Assembly (NCBI RefSeq): GCF_039503195.1
Contig: NZ_JBCJKP010000001.1
Coordinates: 372,001 to 436,000 of the forward strand
DNA length: 64,000 bases
Source: Streptomyces mirabilis
GTDB lineage: Bacteria > Actinomycetota > Actinomycetes > Streptomycetales > Streptomycetaceae
Direction: 5' to 3'
The notes under the pieces were generated by a model. The model saw only the letters and a list, made by a program, of their open reading frames with translations. It did not search any database and was not told the DNA's origin. This document shows positions 24,228 through 34,027 of the stretch, one piece after another (the first letter of the stretch is position 1; each line of letters begins with the position of its first letter). The position numbers and the translations under genes were made by a program.

Positions 24228-24794
24228 ATGCAGATCCGCGCCCGTATGAGTATGAGTGCCGATGGCTACGTGACCACGCCGAACGGCTGGCCCGCCCTGA
24301 CCGCCGACCCCGCGTTCGTCTCCGGCGAAAGCCACGGTATCCGTGAGTTCCTCGATGACTGCGAGGCGGCGCTGATGGGGCGCACCACCTTCGAACCCGC
24401 GCTGACCAACAACCGCTGGCCGTGGCCGGACCTCGACGTGTTCGTGCTCGGCTCACGCCGTCCGGACGGCACCCCCGATCACGTCACGACCGACAGTGAC
24501 CCGATGCGGCTGCTGGAGAAGCTCCGCTCGGCCAACCAGGGTGGCGACGTCCACCTCATCGGGGGCCCGCAGACGATCGGGACGTTTCATGCCATTGGCG
24601 CACTCGACACCCTTGAACTGGTCGTACTGCCGATGCTGTTCGGCGGTGGGACGCAACTGACACCCGTGCTCAGGCCCGACACCGGGCTGACCTTCCAGCG
24701 CGAACGTGCTCTCCCCGGCGGTTCAGTGGAGATCGTCTACTCCTGCCGGGGAAGTCGCACCGAACTTCCGACCAAGCCTGCCAGTCAACGCTGA
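24228..24794 (+). CDS. RibD C-terminal/dihydrofolate-reductase-fold protein
   Basis: The 188-residue protein opens MQIRARMSMSADGYVTTPNG, the typical first strand and loop of stand-alone RibD_C proteins. It then shows ALMGRTTFEP, VFVLGSRRPDG, GGDVHLIGGPQTIGTFHAIG and VVLPMLFGGGTQLTP. These are NADPH-binding reductase folds whose in vivo substrates are mostly unknown; two more of the kind lie at 26799 and 41351. AAGGAGA sits six bases before the ATG. It is monocistronic as far as can be seen and intact. Confidence 0.88.
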   Translation: MQIRARMSMSADGYVTTPNGWPALTADPAFVSGESHGIREFLDDCEAALMGRTTFEPALTNNRWPWPDLDVFVLGSRRPDGTPDHVTTDSDPMRLLEKLRSANQGGDVHLIGGPQTIGTFHAIGALDTLELVVLPMLFGGGTQLTPVLRPDTGLTFQRERALPGGSVEIVYSCRGSRTELPTKPASQR

Positions 24795-25032
24795 TCTCGG
24801 CCAGGACACAGGTCGTACAGGTGCGAGATAGCGAGCACACGGCCGCGGGTGGGCTGCGGAACCGCCCAGCAGGGGTGCCAGGAAACGGCCTTCCGAGCCG
24901 CGGGAGACGGTCGCTGCCCCAACTTCGTACGCCCAGCCGTTGGTGTCGTAACTGTCAGCCCCGGGGTGGGCCCGCGTTCCCAGCCGACGCGATCTGCTGA
25001 TAGGGCGGGCACGGACGCCGACCGGTGGCACT

Positions 25033-25977
25033 GTGCAGGACGCACTCAACAAGGGAATCGAAAAGCTCGAAACCGGTGGCCAGGCAGCCCAGCGTGACTC
25101 CACGGACACCGTGCTCGCCGAACTCCCCCGGACGCGAAACGACCTGCGGGACACGAAGAACCGGCTGGCGGCCAGCCGCGACGAACTCAACGAAGACGTA
25201 CGCGCAGCGATCACGCTTCTGCGACAAAAAGTCCAGAAGGTGAATGGAAAGACGCGATCGCGGCCCAGCCCGGGATGGCAACCGACGCAACGGCCCCGCT
25301 GGTGGAGGCCGCCGAACCGGCGGCCGCTGCCGTCTCGTACGCCGTCCCCCTCTCCCCCGGCGTCGCCTCAGGCGAGACCGCTGCGGGTGATTCGCTGCCC
25401 CCTGCGGCTGCTGGCGGCCCCGCCGCGGCAGACACTGATCGTCCGCCTGCCGGGCCGCTCCCCGCAGTGCCCGCTCAGCGCGCCGGCACGGAGGACGAGG
25501 CGCCGCCGGCTGGCCTCGAGGAGCAGGTGCGGCAGGCTGTTCGCACCGTTTTGGCCGACGAACTCTCCACCCTGCGCGCCGTCCTCACCGGTCTCAAAGA
25601 CGCCCAGGACGCACAGGCCACCGCCCCTGGACGGACAAGCACCAGGAGCTCACCGAGATCCGCCAGGAGCTGACAGCACTGACGGCCGCCTTCGAAGACT
25701 GGCAGGCCCAGCAGGCCACGACAGCACAGGGCGTCGGCGCACCCGATGTCACCAAGGACCACAGCGCACTGCTGCAGCGGGCCGCACGTGTTTCGTCAGC
25801 GATCCTGGTCTGCCACCGCGACATGTGGGAGTTCATCACCGCGCACACCGGCCGCCACCCTCACTTCGCGTCCCACCGCAGATCACCGATCACGGCAACG
25901 AACGCGTCAGCACCACCATCTGGCCGTCCGGACGACGTGACACACTGGCGGCTCAGGCAGCGGTGAACGGGGGTTGA
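25033..25977 (+). pseudogene. Coiled-coil hypothetical gene with several frameshifts
   Basis: From a GTG it begins MQDALNKGIEKLETGGQAAQ with a heptad-like run (TRNDLRDTKNRLAASRDELN). It then switches frame near 25255 into an Ala/Pro-rich linker (from MATDATAPLVEAA), near 25630 into HQELTEIRQELTALTAAFED, and near 25865 into VPPQITDHGNERVSTT. Joined, the product resembles plasmid- or phage-linked coiled-coil proteins of Streptomyces. At least three shifts are needed, which makes read error alone unlikely. No function known. Confidence 0.5.
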
Positions 25978-26702
25978 TCCGATTGGGTCTGGAGATCGAG
26001 AGCCGGCCGTCGGAGCTGCCGTACATCGAGCGGGTGTGGCGCAGCCGCAGTGACGACGTGGGTCGGATGACGTCGATCGCGACATCGCACTGGGAGCTCG
26101 TCTTCTGGGAGCACGACGGCCAGGTGCGGGCTGCCGTACTGGGCCCGGAGTCCCATGCCTGCCCGGCCCCCGTCCCCAAGGACGCCACGTTCTTCGGCAT
26201 CAGCTTCGCCCTTGGCACCTCGATGCCGCACGTACCGATCAGCCGGCTCGTGGGCGGTAACGCGGAGATCCCAGACGTGACGCGGCGATCCGTCTGGCTG
26301 AAGGGCTCCGCCTGGCACGTCCCCGATTACGACAACGCGGAGGCGTTCGTACGGCGCATGGTGCGTGAGGGCATCGTGGCCTGCGACCCGCTCGTGCCCG
26401 CGGCGCTCGACGACGCCACCCTCGACGTCTCCGAGCGCACCCTCCAGCGGCGCTTCGTCGCGGCGACGGGCCTCACCCGGGGCACCATCAGGCAGATCCA
26501 CCGTGCCCGCCAGGCGGCGGTACTGATCCAGGAGGGTGCGCCGGCCCGGGACGTCGTGTACCGGCTGGGCTACTTCGACCAGCCGCACCTGGCACGGTCC
26601 TTGAACCGGTACATCGGCCGGACCGCCACTCAGCTGAGCGCTCCGGACAGGGCGGAGCCGCTGTCGCTTCTGTACAAGCCCTCCTCCTCGGTGCCCGCAT
26701 AG
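25974..26702 (+). CDS. AraC-family regulator
   Basis: The 242-residue regulator has an N-terminal domain beginning IRLGLEIESRPSELPYIERV and containing WELVFWEHDGQVRAAVLGPE. A C-terminal DNA-binding domain follows (LDVSERTLQRRFVAATGLTR; GAPARDVVYRLGYFDQPHLA; SLNRYIGRTATQL). The start at 25974 is a TTG; no better ATG precedes the conserved part. The gene lies about 96 bases upstream of a RibD-like gene on the same strand, an arrangement seen often, where the regulator controls the reductase. Ligand unknown. Confidence 0.85.
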   Translation: MIRLGLEIESRPSELPYIERVWRSRSDDVGRMTSIATSHWELVFWEHDGQVRAAVLGPESHACPAPVPKDATFFGISFALGTSMPHVPISRLVGGNAEIPDVTRRSVWLKGSAWHVPDYDNAEAFVRRMVREGIVACDPLVPAALDDATLDVSERTLQRRFVAATGLTRGTIRQIHRARQAAVLIQEGAPARDVVYRLGYFDQPHLARSLNRYIGRTATQLSAPDRAEPLSLLYKPSSSVPA

Positions 26703-26798
26703 TCTTCCTGACGTAGCCGACGGGGTCGGCTCGTCCCGGCTGGAGGGCTGTCCCGGCCGGGGCCGGGCAGACAACCCCGAACTCATCACGGAGGAATC

Positions 26799-27353
26799 AT
26801 GCGCAAGGTCGTTTCGGGTCTGTTCGTCTCGCTCGATGGTGTCGCCCAGTCGCCGAACGAGTGGCAGTTCGCTTTCGACGAGGAGATGGGCGCGGCGCTG
26901 GGGGAGACGCTGGAGACGGCCGACACGATTCTGCTGGGCCGTGTGACGTTCACCGAGTGGGCCGGGTACTGGCCGACGGTGACCAGCGGGGAGGACGCCG
27001 GCTTCGCCAAGTGGATCAACGACTCGCCCAAGTACGTCGTCTCCTCCACTCTGGACAGTGTCGAGGACTGGGCGAACAGCACGCTCATCAACGGCGATCC
27101 GGCGGCCGCGATCGAGGAGCTCAAGGCGGGCGAGGGCAAGGACATCACCGTCGCAGGCAGCCCGACGCTGGTGCGTTCGCTGCTGGAGCAGGACCTGCTG
27201 GACGAACTGGTGCTGCTGATCCACCCAGTGGTGGCCGGCGAGGGCCGCAAGAAGCTGTTCGCCGACGACGCCACCCTGAAGAAGTTGCAGCTGGTGAGCG
27301 CCCGGCCGACGAGCAGCGGAGTGATCATCGCGACCTACCGTCCGACGCGCTGA
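26799..27353 (+). CDS. RibD C-terminal/dihydrofolate-reductase-fold protein
   Basis: The 184-residue protein begins MRKVVSGLFVSLDGVAQSPN, then TADTILLGRVTFTEWAGYWP, YVVSSTLDS, KDITVAGSPTLVRSLLEQDL and VLLIHPVVAGEGRKKLFAD, all standard RibD_C landmarks. GGAGGAATC precedes the ATG. With the AraC gene just upstream it probably forms a regulated pair. It shares family but little close identity with the copies at 24228 and 41351, so they are not recent duplicates. Confidence 0.88.
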   Translation: MRKVVSGLFVSLDGVAQSPNEWQFAFDEEMGAALGETLETADTILLGRVTFTEWAGYWPTVTSGEDAGFAKWINDSPKYVVSSTLDSVEDWANSTLINGDPAAAIEELKAGEGKDITVAGSPTLVRSLLEQDLLDELVLLIHPVVAGEGRKKLFADDATLKKLQLVSARPTSSGVIIATYRPTR

Positions 27354-27546
27354 GCGCTGCTCGGCGCAGGCTTGGTACAAGGACGGGCAGGAGATCGATC
27401 CGCTGGTCCATGTCGAGGCGGAACGCTGCCCCTGCCGAAAATCCCATCGGTGGGAGCGGGTGTGTGGCGTGCCGTCGATGTCGACCGAGGCCGCGCGAGT
27501 CGGCGTCCTCGCGCGGCTGACGATCAACGCAGCATGATGATCGACC

Positions 27547-28261
27547 GTGCTGCGGCGACTGACCTGCATGGGCGTGCGGAACGCGTTCGCCACACTGCAC
27601 CTGTTGCCGATGAGCGATCGGGACAAGGACGCGGAGATCCTCCCCCTGCGCCATCAGATCACGGTGCTGGAGCACCAACTCCGCACAGGGAAGGTGCGGT
27701 TCACTCCGCGCGACCGGGCGTTCCCAGCGGCGCTGCGGTACCGGCTGCCCTTCGACGTGGTGCGGAGGTGACGGCTGCTGGTACGCCCGGACACGGTGCT
27801 GCGTTGGCACCGCGACCTGGTCAGACGTCGGCACGCTCAGGCGTCCAGGCCGAAGCACCCAGCCCGGCCCCGCACCGTGCGCCCCGTCCGTGCCCTGGTG
27901 TTGCGCCTGGCGCGGGGGAATCCCAGCCGGGGGTACCGGCGCGTCCACGGTGAGCCGCTCGTCCTGGGGGTGAAGGTGGCCGCCTCCACGCTATGGGAGA
28001 TCTTGACGGAGAGCGGAGTCGACCCGGCACCCGAACGCTCCTCCAGCACCTGGGCGGACTTCCTGCGCTCCCAGTCCGAGGCCCTGTCGGCGTGCGACTG
28101 CTTCGCAACGGTCACATTGTCTGGGACAGGACATCGCGAACACCGCCCCACTGCGCCCGCTGCCCGCACCCCTCGCCGATCCGGAGAAGATCACCCGCCT
28201 CGACATACGTCGACACGAACAGCTCGGCGGCATCCTGCACGAGTACCGACATGCGGCGTGA
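27547..28261 (+). pseudogene. Integrase-core (IS3/IS481-type) transposase, decayed
   Basis: The start matches a common Streptomyces transposase: LLPMSDRDKDAEILPLRHQI, TVLEHQLRTGKVRFTPRDRA. An in-frame TGA at 27769-27771 is followed in the same frame by LLVRPDTVLRWHRDLVRRRH, RGNPSRGYRRVHGEP and VKVAASTLWEILTESGVDPA. After about 28120 the catalytic core is deleted and another frame gives the family tail RLDIRRHEQLGGILHEYRHA ending at TGA 28261. The element is dead. Confidence 0.7.
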
Positions 28262-28571
28262 CCAGCGTGGATGGGGTTCACGACAACCGCAGGGATGCTG
28301 ATGCCGGCCAAAAGCGCTGGCCACCGACTTCGACGCCGACGTGATCCGGGGATCCGGGTCAACTGCGTGGCCCCGAGCGTCGTCGACACACCGATGTCCC
28401 GCGCCGACCTCTGGCTCACCGGGAAGGGCTTCGAGGGAAAGCCCTTCCCGGTGCACCGGCCCGAGGAGATCACGGCGGCGGCCATCTCGCCTCGGACCGG
28501 CACGAGGTGTCGACGGCACGACTCACGTACTGGACTTCGGCGCCCTGGCCCGGCCCGCCTTCCTCGCGTGA
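28262..28571 (+). pseudogene. Short-chain dehydrogenase C-terminal fragment
   Basis: RVNCVAPSVVDTPMSRADLW is the post-catalytic segment of SDR enzymes, followed by GFEGKPFPVHRPEEITAAA. In another frame it closes with TTHVLDFGALARPAFLA. The catalytic Ser-Tyr-Lys part is absent. The fragment overlaps the 3' end of the glycosyltransferase gene on the opposite strand by about 49 bases. Confidence 0.5.
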
Positions 28572-30583
28572 CGGTGGTGCCGTGTCTGTGACTTGTGCGC
28601 GGCGGGCTGCTTCGAGCAGTCGTAGAGAGGGAACGTCTGGCCGGGTACCCAGGCACAATGGCCGCGTACCCAGGCGGCGTTGACGGTGCCGGGGTCGGTG
28701 GCGGCGCCGCCCAGGACGACGTAGCGCACCCTCCCGGTGGCGATCAGGTGGTGGAAACCGGCGGCGGTGGGGGTCGGGACGGCGCCGGTGAAGCCGCCCA
28801 TGGGGAGGACCGGGGCGCCGGCGTAGAGGATGTAGGGGGAGGCGGCGCGCCAGCTGGTCGTCGCGAAGACGAAGGTGGCGCGGCCCTGGCGGGCCCGGGT
28901 GTACTCCAGTAGACGCTGCTCCTCGCGAGTGAGCCCCTCGTGGCCGGTGCCCTTGAACGGCGAGCGGACCGGGGCGGTCTTGCCCCGGGAGGAGGACCAG
29001 GTGGCCCTGTTGCGGTACTTGCTGCCGTGCCGTACGAAGACGGGGCCGGCCGCGCCCATGCCTGAGTGGCCGTACTGGGTGGTGAGGACCGAGGACGCCC
29101 AGGCGGCGGACGGCAGCAGCATCGCGGCGATGCCGAGCCCGACGCCCAGCACCGCGGCCCGGGCCGACATCCCGGCGCGGACGCGGGAGAGGATCAGCAG
29201 CGCGAGCGCGCCGGCGCCGAGGACGAACGCGGTGGGCGCCAGCCAGGGCAGGAACGCCGGGAACTGGTGGGCGACGAACGCCGACCACACGACCGTGCAC
29301 CCGACAGCCGTCGGCAGCGCCCACAGCCGGGCCCGGTCGCCACGCCGCCAGGCCCGCCAGAACTGCACCATTCCGCCGCCGAACAGCGCGGCGATCGGAA
29401 CGCCCACCACACCCATGTAGTACGTGTGCGCGCCGACCGCGCCGGCGCTGAACACCAGGAAGTAGGTGGCCAGCCATACCGTCCAGAACAGGAAGCCCGC
29501 CCGCAACGGATCCGTGCGCGGCCGGCCGCGCAGCCACACCAGACCGCACACCGCGGCGAGCGCGGCCATCGGATAGAGCCAGCCGATCTGGGTGGTGAGC
29601 GAGGGCCCGAACATCTTGGCCCACTCGGTGAGCGTCTGTCCGGTGTGAGGCACCGGATCGGTTCCGGCCATGCTCTGCGCCGCGACGCTTCCGGTGGACT
29701 TCGCGCTGACGCCGAGGCTGGAGAAACGGGTGAGGAAGTTGTAGCCGACGACCTGGCTGAACGCGGAGTTGTCCGTCGTACCGTCGACGAACGGCCGGTC
29801 CTGCGCCGGGGTCAGGGTCACCAGCAGCACCCAGGACGCCGACACCGCGAGGCAGGTCGCGCCCGCCGCCGCCAGATGCGCGAGGCGGCGGCGCAGTGTC
29901 ACCGGGGCCGACACGGCGTAGAGCAGGCCGAACGCCGGGAGGATCGCCCAGGCCTCCAGCATCTTGGCCTGGAAGCTGAGGCCGATCCAGGCCCCGGCCG
30001 CGAGCAGCGGGCGCAGCCGGCCCTCACGGGCCGCCCGCAGGCCGGCGTTCGCGGCGAGCAGCACGCACACGGTGAACAGCGGGTCCTCGACCTCGGTGCG
30101 GAACAGTCCGGCGATCGCCGGGGTGAGCACGAAGGCGCCCGCGGCGAGCAGGGCCGCGCTCTCTCCCGCCCAGCGGCGCACCGCGCGGTGCAGGACGACG
30201 ACGCCGAGCACGCCCTCGATCACCTGGGGCAGGGTCAGCGCCCAAGGGCGGAAGCCGAAGATCCGCGCGGACAGGGCCTGCGGCCACAGGAAGCCCGGCA
30301 GCTTGTCGATGGTGATCGTGTTGCCCGGGTCGAACGAGCCGAAGAGAAAGCCCTTCCAGCTCTGCGTCATGCTGCGCGCGGTCTCCGAGTAGAACGCGTG
30401 ATAGCCGCTGTTCTGGATGTCCCAGCTGAACAGCACCACCGCCGCCAGCAGGATCGCCCCGTACGCGACCCGCGCCCAGCCGGGTCGGCTCGCCGCGCCC
30501 CGTCCGGCCCCTGAGCTGCGGCTGAACAGCCGCACGCCTATCGGCGAGGCCGAGGCGATGGTTTCCGCGGTGGTACCGGCCAT
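28523..30583 (-). CDS. GT39-type membrane glycosyltransferase (ArnT/PMT-like)
   Basis: The 686-residue polytopic protein starts MAGTTAETIASASP (GGGAGGG upstream). An early helix, VAYGAILLAAVVLFSWDIQN, leads to the large extracytoplasmic loop FYSETARSMTQSWKGFLFGS, DPGNTITIDKLPGFLWPQAL, the pattern of the PMT_2 family that uses polyprenyl-linked sugars. About ten further helices follow, then a soluble C-terminal domain (FVFATTSWRAASPYILYAGA, YVVLGGAATDPG). It probably transfers a sugar from a lipid carrier to a cell-envelope acceptor. Homologues in actinobacteria have this same C-terminal domain. The gene is intact and alone; a truncated membrane gene lies upstream. Confidence 0.88.
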   Translation of the reverse strand: MAGTTAETIASASPIGVRLFSRSSGAGRGAASRPGWARVAYGAILLAAVVLFSWDIQNSGYHAFYSETARSMTQSWKGFLFGSFDPGNTITIDKLPGFLWPQALSARIFGFRPWALTLPQVIEGVLGVVVLHRAVRRWAGESAALLAAGAFVLTPAIAGLFRTEVEDPLFTVCVLLAANAGLRAAREGRLRPLLAAGAWIGLSFQAKMLEAWAILPAFGLLYAVSAPVTLRRRLAHLAAAGATCLAVSASWVLLVTLTPAQDRPFVDGTTDNSAFSQVVGYNFLTRFSSLGVSAKSTGSVAAQSMAGTDPVPHTGQTLTEWAKMFGPSLTTQIGWLYPMAALAAVCGLVWLRGRPRTDPLRAGFLFWTVWLATYFLVFSAGAVGAHTYYMGVVGVPIAALFGGGMVQFWRAWRRGDRARLWALPTAVGCTVVWSAFVAHQFPAFLPWLAPTAFVLGAGALALLILSRVRAGMSARAAVLGVGLGIAAMLLPSAAWASSVLTTQYGHSGMGAAGPVFVRHGSKYRNRATWSSSRGKTAPVRSPFKGTGHEGLTREEQRLLEYTRARQGRATFVFATTSWRAASPYILYAGAPVLPMGGFTGAVPTPTAAGFHHLIATGRVRYVVLGGAATDPGTVNAAWVRGHCAWVPGQTFPLYDCSKQPAAHKSQTRHHRHARKAGRARAPKSST

Positions 30584-30662
30584 GGACAAACCCTCCCAAG
30601 TGCAACACGCTGTCGAAGTGCTAGATATCTGCGGCGACAATCTGGATGCCTCGAAAAAGTTG

Positions 30663-30950
30663 TCATTTGGGTGAGAATCCGGTAGCCGCGTTGACCTGTA
30701 GGTCGGATCCGTCGGTCTCAGGTGCCTTGTCACGGGTGCGGGACGGCAGTGCGCGCACGGCCAGTACGGTGCACAGGGCGGCCATCGGGAGCTCCGCGCA
30801 CACGGCCATCACGACCGCGGTGGCCGGTTCGGGGCCAGGCGTCGTGACGTCGAACCAGACATCGACGACGAGCAGCGCGGCCGTGGCGGTGGCCGTGAGA
30901 CAGCGCCGCGGGTCGCGGCGAAGCCTACAGACTTGGTCCGCTGGAGCCCC
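30663..30950 (-). pseudogene. Membrane-protein C-terminal fragment
   Basis: CLTATATAALLVVDVWFDVT and TAVVMAVCAELPMAALCTVL are two membrane helices from the end of an actinobacterial integral membrane protein, joined upstream to unrelated sequence. No start belonging to the family is present, so it is a truncated remnant. Confidence 0.45.
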
Positions 30951-31099
30951 TGCACCCTCTGCCGCCGACAACGCCGAGATATCCGCGGCGGGCAAGCACC
31001 GCACCGGTGCGCGCGGCGAAGCCACCGGCTCACGACGCAGCGCCGTCGTCAGTGGTGGGCTTTACAGTGCAGTCGTGGCTATCGAAGCCTTTGCGTACG

Positions 31100-31505
31100 T
31101 GTCGGCATCAGCGTGCGGTGACGCATGACAGAGCAAGGGGCGCCGCTGCACGGGAGCACTTCTCGCACGCGTGAGCGGGAGTCTGGTGTGGCTGTCGGGG
31201 ATGACCAACTGGACGTTGTCCAGGCCACGGGCCCGTAAGGACCGCAGGAACGTCGTCCAGAACGGCTTCGACCCACTGTCACCGACCATCAGCCCAAGAA
31301 TCTCGCGGTGGCCGGTGGCGGAGATCCCGGTCGCGATGACCACCGCCGGGGACACGCTCCGGTGGTTCACCCAGGCCTGGCAGTAGGTCGTGACCAGGAA
31401 GACGTAGGGAAAGACGGTGTGGTCCAGCGGCCGCTCCTTGAACGCCGTCAGCTCGCCGTCGAGTTCTCCGAGTTGGAACTTGTAGTGCGGTGGACTCCCC
31501 GGCAA
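31100..31505 (-). pseudogene. IS256-family transposase, central fragment
   Basis: LTAFKERPLDHTVFPYVFLV, QAWVNHRSVSPAVVIATGIS and REILGLMVGDSGSKPFWTTF form the middle third of a Mutator-type transposase, including the region around the first catalytic Asp, and it ends after LDNVQLVIPDSH. Both ends are lost. It is a different subfamily from the copy at 1076. Confidence 0.65.
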
Positions 31506-31542
31506 CGCCGAGCCTGCGCTGAGGCAGGCACCCGGGGAAGGC

Positions 31543-32454
31543 TCACTCCGACGCGAGCGGGGGCAGCGGTTCGCGGGCGGCGTGCCAGGCAGGGGGAAGG
31601 GCGGCGACTCCCGTTCGGGCGGCGATCACCCCGCCCGCGATGGCGCAGGTGGTGTCGATGTCGCCGCGTCCGGCGACCGTGAACCACAGGCCCTCGTGCA
31701 GGTCGTCGAGGTGACTCGCCGCGCACCACAGGGCGTACGGGACGGTGTCGGGCCCGGACATCCGGTAGCCGGAGCCCAGGACCTCCGCAGCGTGCCGGAC
31801 CGAGGTGCGCTCCGGCATCCGGGCCGCGACCCGCACTCCCGACCGGACGTCGCTGTCGGGGAGGCGTTCGGCGACGGCGTGGAGGAAGTCCGGGCGGGCC
31901 GGAGCGGGCTCGCCCCGGCCACGGGTTGCCAGGGCGGCGGCAAGGGTGACGGCCACCGCCGCGGCCACCGCCTCCGGGTGGTGGTGCGAGACCACGCCCT
32001 GGCGGGCGGCCTGCTCGGCGGCCGCGTCGAGATCGGCGGCGTGCCAGGCGCCGAGCGGCGCGGCGCGCATCGCTGCGCCGTTACCCCAGGAGCCCTGGCC
32101 GCCGAACTGCCCAGCGACCACCTCCCGCCAGGGCTCGCCCGCGCCGATCCGGCGGAGCACGTCATGCATCGAGGCTCCGTAGCCGCGATGCGTGTCGCCG
32201 GCGTAGGCGGCCGCGAAGCGCCGGGCGAGGCGGTCCTGGTCGACGGTGCCGCCGCCAACGGCAAGTTCCTGGACAAGGACGACCGCCTGGGCGGTGTCGT
32301 CACTCCACCGCCACAGCGGTTCCGCGGGCAGCGTCCGCGCCTCCAGGGCCGCCGGGCCGTCCCGGCGCAGGATGGCGAACCACCGGTCGCCGAATGCGTC
32401 CCCGAAGGCGAGTCCGTGCAACGAGTCCAGCACGGCGGCAGGCATGGTGATCAT
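31543..32454 (-). CDS. ADP-ribosylglycohydrolase family protein
   Basis: The 303-residue protein shows the DraG/ARH magnesium-site motifs: LHGLAFGDAFGDRWF, RWSDDTAQAVVLVQELAV (Asp-Asp-Thr) and RGDIDTTCAIAGGVIAARTG (Asp-x-Asp-Thr-Thr), plus GSWGNGAAMRAAPLGAW. Such enzymes remove ADP-ribose from arginine or related targets, or act on ADP-ribosyl nucleotides. The start is ATG 32454. It stands alone between IS256 and helicase fragments and is intact. The target cannot be deduced. Confidence 0.88.
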   Translation of the reverse strand: MITMPAAVLDSLHGLAFGDAFGDRWFAILRRDGPAALEARTLPAEPLWRWSDDTAQAVVLVQELAVGGGTVDQDRLARRFAAAYAGDTHRGYGASMHDVLRRIGAGEPWREVVAGQFGGQGSWGNGAAMRAAPLGAWHAADLDAAAEQAARQGVVSHHHPEAVAAAVAVTLAAALATRGRGEPAPARPDFLHAVAERLPDSDVRSGVRVAARMPERTSVRHAAEVLGSGYRMSGPDTVPYALWCAASHLDDLHEGLWFTVAGRGDIDTTCAIAGGVIAARTGVAALPPAWHAAREPLPPLASE

Positions 32455-32639
32455 CGTGGCAGTTTCGCAGCGTGGCGGCGCCGCCGCACCCCGGTTTCGG
32501 TGCGGGCGTGCTCAGTGGCCTGATCGACGGCGTCCGCGGCTCGGCCTCGCCGGCTGACCCATGCCACCCGGATACATGAACGGCGCGATCATTCTCCCGG
32601 GCGGGGCCTCTTGGCTTGGCCACCTCCCCGACAGACCAC

Positions 32640-32873
32640 CCACCACTCATGCTCGATGCCGCCCCGTCTCACGTAGAGCGGCTGGATGACGGGACCGAGG
32701 TCAAGCTCGGGGTGTTCCTGTCGAACACCAAGTCGAGGCGCGCCAAGCTCAGCGCCGACAAGCTTCAGGTGCTGGCCGACCTCGGGCTGCAGTGGGCGGT
32801 GACCTGGCACCGGGATACCGTCGACCGGACGACGGCCGGCTTCGGGCCGCCGCCCTTCACCGCCACGAGGTGA
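32640..32873 (+). pseudogene. Helicase-associated domain fragment A
   Basis: SHVERLDDGTEVKLGVFLSN, SRRAKLSADKLQVLADLGL matches the repeated helicase-associated (HA) domain found at the C-terminus of some Streptomyces DEAD-type helicases. The helicase core is absent. It is strikingly similar to fragment B at 33629. Confidence 0.45.
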
Positions 32874-32891
32874 GCCGGATCAGGAGTCGGT

Positions 32892-33479
32892 TCACCACTG
32901 GCAGTGAACGTGCCTAGCGTGATCCGGGTCTCCGGGACCGAGGACCAGGTCGGCCCCCAGCTTGTGGCACGCGGTCATGAGCGCATGGTGGGCGGCGCCC
33001 TTGCCCACATGACGGCCGTTGATCCAGGTCACATCCACTGCACTTCCTTGGTAGTGCTTGGACCCACTGCTGTGACGGCCGCCAACGAACTCGGAGACCT
33101 GGAACTTGAAGTGGTACTGCGTGTTGAGCTTGAGGACACCGTTGAGCATCCGCGCGCTCAGGGCGACCCGCGTTCCCCTCTTGTGACCCCACGGACTGGT
33201 CTTGGCCAGGCGCCCGTTCGCGGTGTCGACCAGGTTCTGCCGCGGGAGAGAGGCGCGGTCGCTGCCGCCCTCGTGCGCCCCCGCGTAGGTGATTCCCTTG
33301 TTGTTCAGAATGGCACGGGCAAGCCGAGCCGACTCACTGGCAAGCTTCAGAGGGGTGTGGTGCTTTGCCTGCGTTCCATGCTGCCCAGGCCCAGGCTGAG
33401 CTGCTGCGACCGTCCCGGTGGTGAAGGCAAAGGCGGCGGCCGTCACGGCGACGGCAGCACGAAAACGGTTAAAGCGCAC
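32892..33479 (-). CDS. Secreted M15-like peptidase (D,D-carboxypeptidase fold)
   Basis: A GTG at 33479, with AGGAGG upstream, starts a signal peptide (VRFNRFRAAVAVTAAAFAFT ending TVAAAQ). The mature part has SKHYQGSAVDVTW and a terminal HARHVHCQW, matching the His/Asp and final His metal-site motifs of the M15 (VanY/VanX-type) and related peptidoglycan peptidases. At 195 residues it has a signal sequence plus one catalytic domain only. The likely substrate is peptidoglycan stem peptide outside the cell. It is intact and flanked by helicase-associated domain scraps on both sides. Confidence 0.8.
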   Translation of the reverse strand: MRFNRFRAAVAVTAAAFAFTTGTVAAAQPGPGQHGTQAKHHTPLKLASESARLARAILNNKGITYAGAHEGGSDRASLPRQNLVDTANGRLAKTSPWGHKRGTRVALSARMLNGVLKLNTQYHFKFQVSEFVGGRHSSGSKHYQGSAVDVTWINGRHVGKGAAHHALMTACHKLGADLVLGPGDPDHARHVHCQW

Positions 33480-33598
33480 GGATTTTGACTCCTCCTGCGT
33501 GGTGGAACTGGCCACAAGAGAAGAACAGAGTGATCGTGCGCTCCTCAAGGATCTGGAAAGCTCTCCACCTGATCGAATGACGTCCTCGTCAACGCACC

Positions 33599-33780
33599 AT
33601 GCGCGATTACCCCGGCCAGGGCTCTGTGACGGTTCCCAGGGCCCACGTAGAGCGGCTGGAGGACGGGCCGGAGGTGGAGTTCAGGGTGTCCATGTCGAAC
33701 GCGACGTCGAGGCGCGGCAAGCTCACCGCCGACAAGCTCCTGCAACTGGCGGGCCTCGGGCTGGAGTGCGCGGCGTACGT
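33599..33780 (+). pseudogene. Helicase-associated domain fragment B
   Basis: HVERLEDGPEVEFRVSMSNA, SRRGKLTADKLLQLAGLGL is a second HA-domain fragment, aligning along its length with fragment A. It runs directly into an IS200/IS605 TnpA fragment downstream. Confidence 0.45.
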
Positions 33781-33849
33781 GTACCACGCAGCGCCACGCC
33801 GTCGGGGCGGGCCAGCGGCCGGAGGAAGGCAAGGCGCAGCAGACGTTCC

Positions 33850-34012
33850 GTCAGGTCCCGCTACCTGCGCGCGGAGTACACCGGCCGGATCAACCGGACC
33901 GGCACCGGGCCTGTGTTCTGCTCCCCGTCCTCCTTCGCGGGCGGGCTCCTGCGGCGGCGCACCGCTGAGCATCGTCAAGGACTACATCGACAACCAGAAG
34001 CGCCCAGCCTGA
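33850..34012 (+). pseudogene. IS200/IS605 TnpA C-terminal fragment
   Basis: SRYLRAEYTGRINRTGTGPV in one frame and GSCGGAPLSIVKDYIDNQK in the next (switch near 33945) form the end of a Y1 transposase, with the catalytic Tyr in DYIDNQ. A closely similar fragment lies on the minus strand at 61295-61500. Confidence 0.65.
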
Positions 34013-34027
34013 CCGCCGCCCCGCAGG

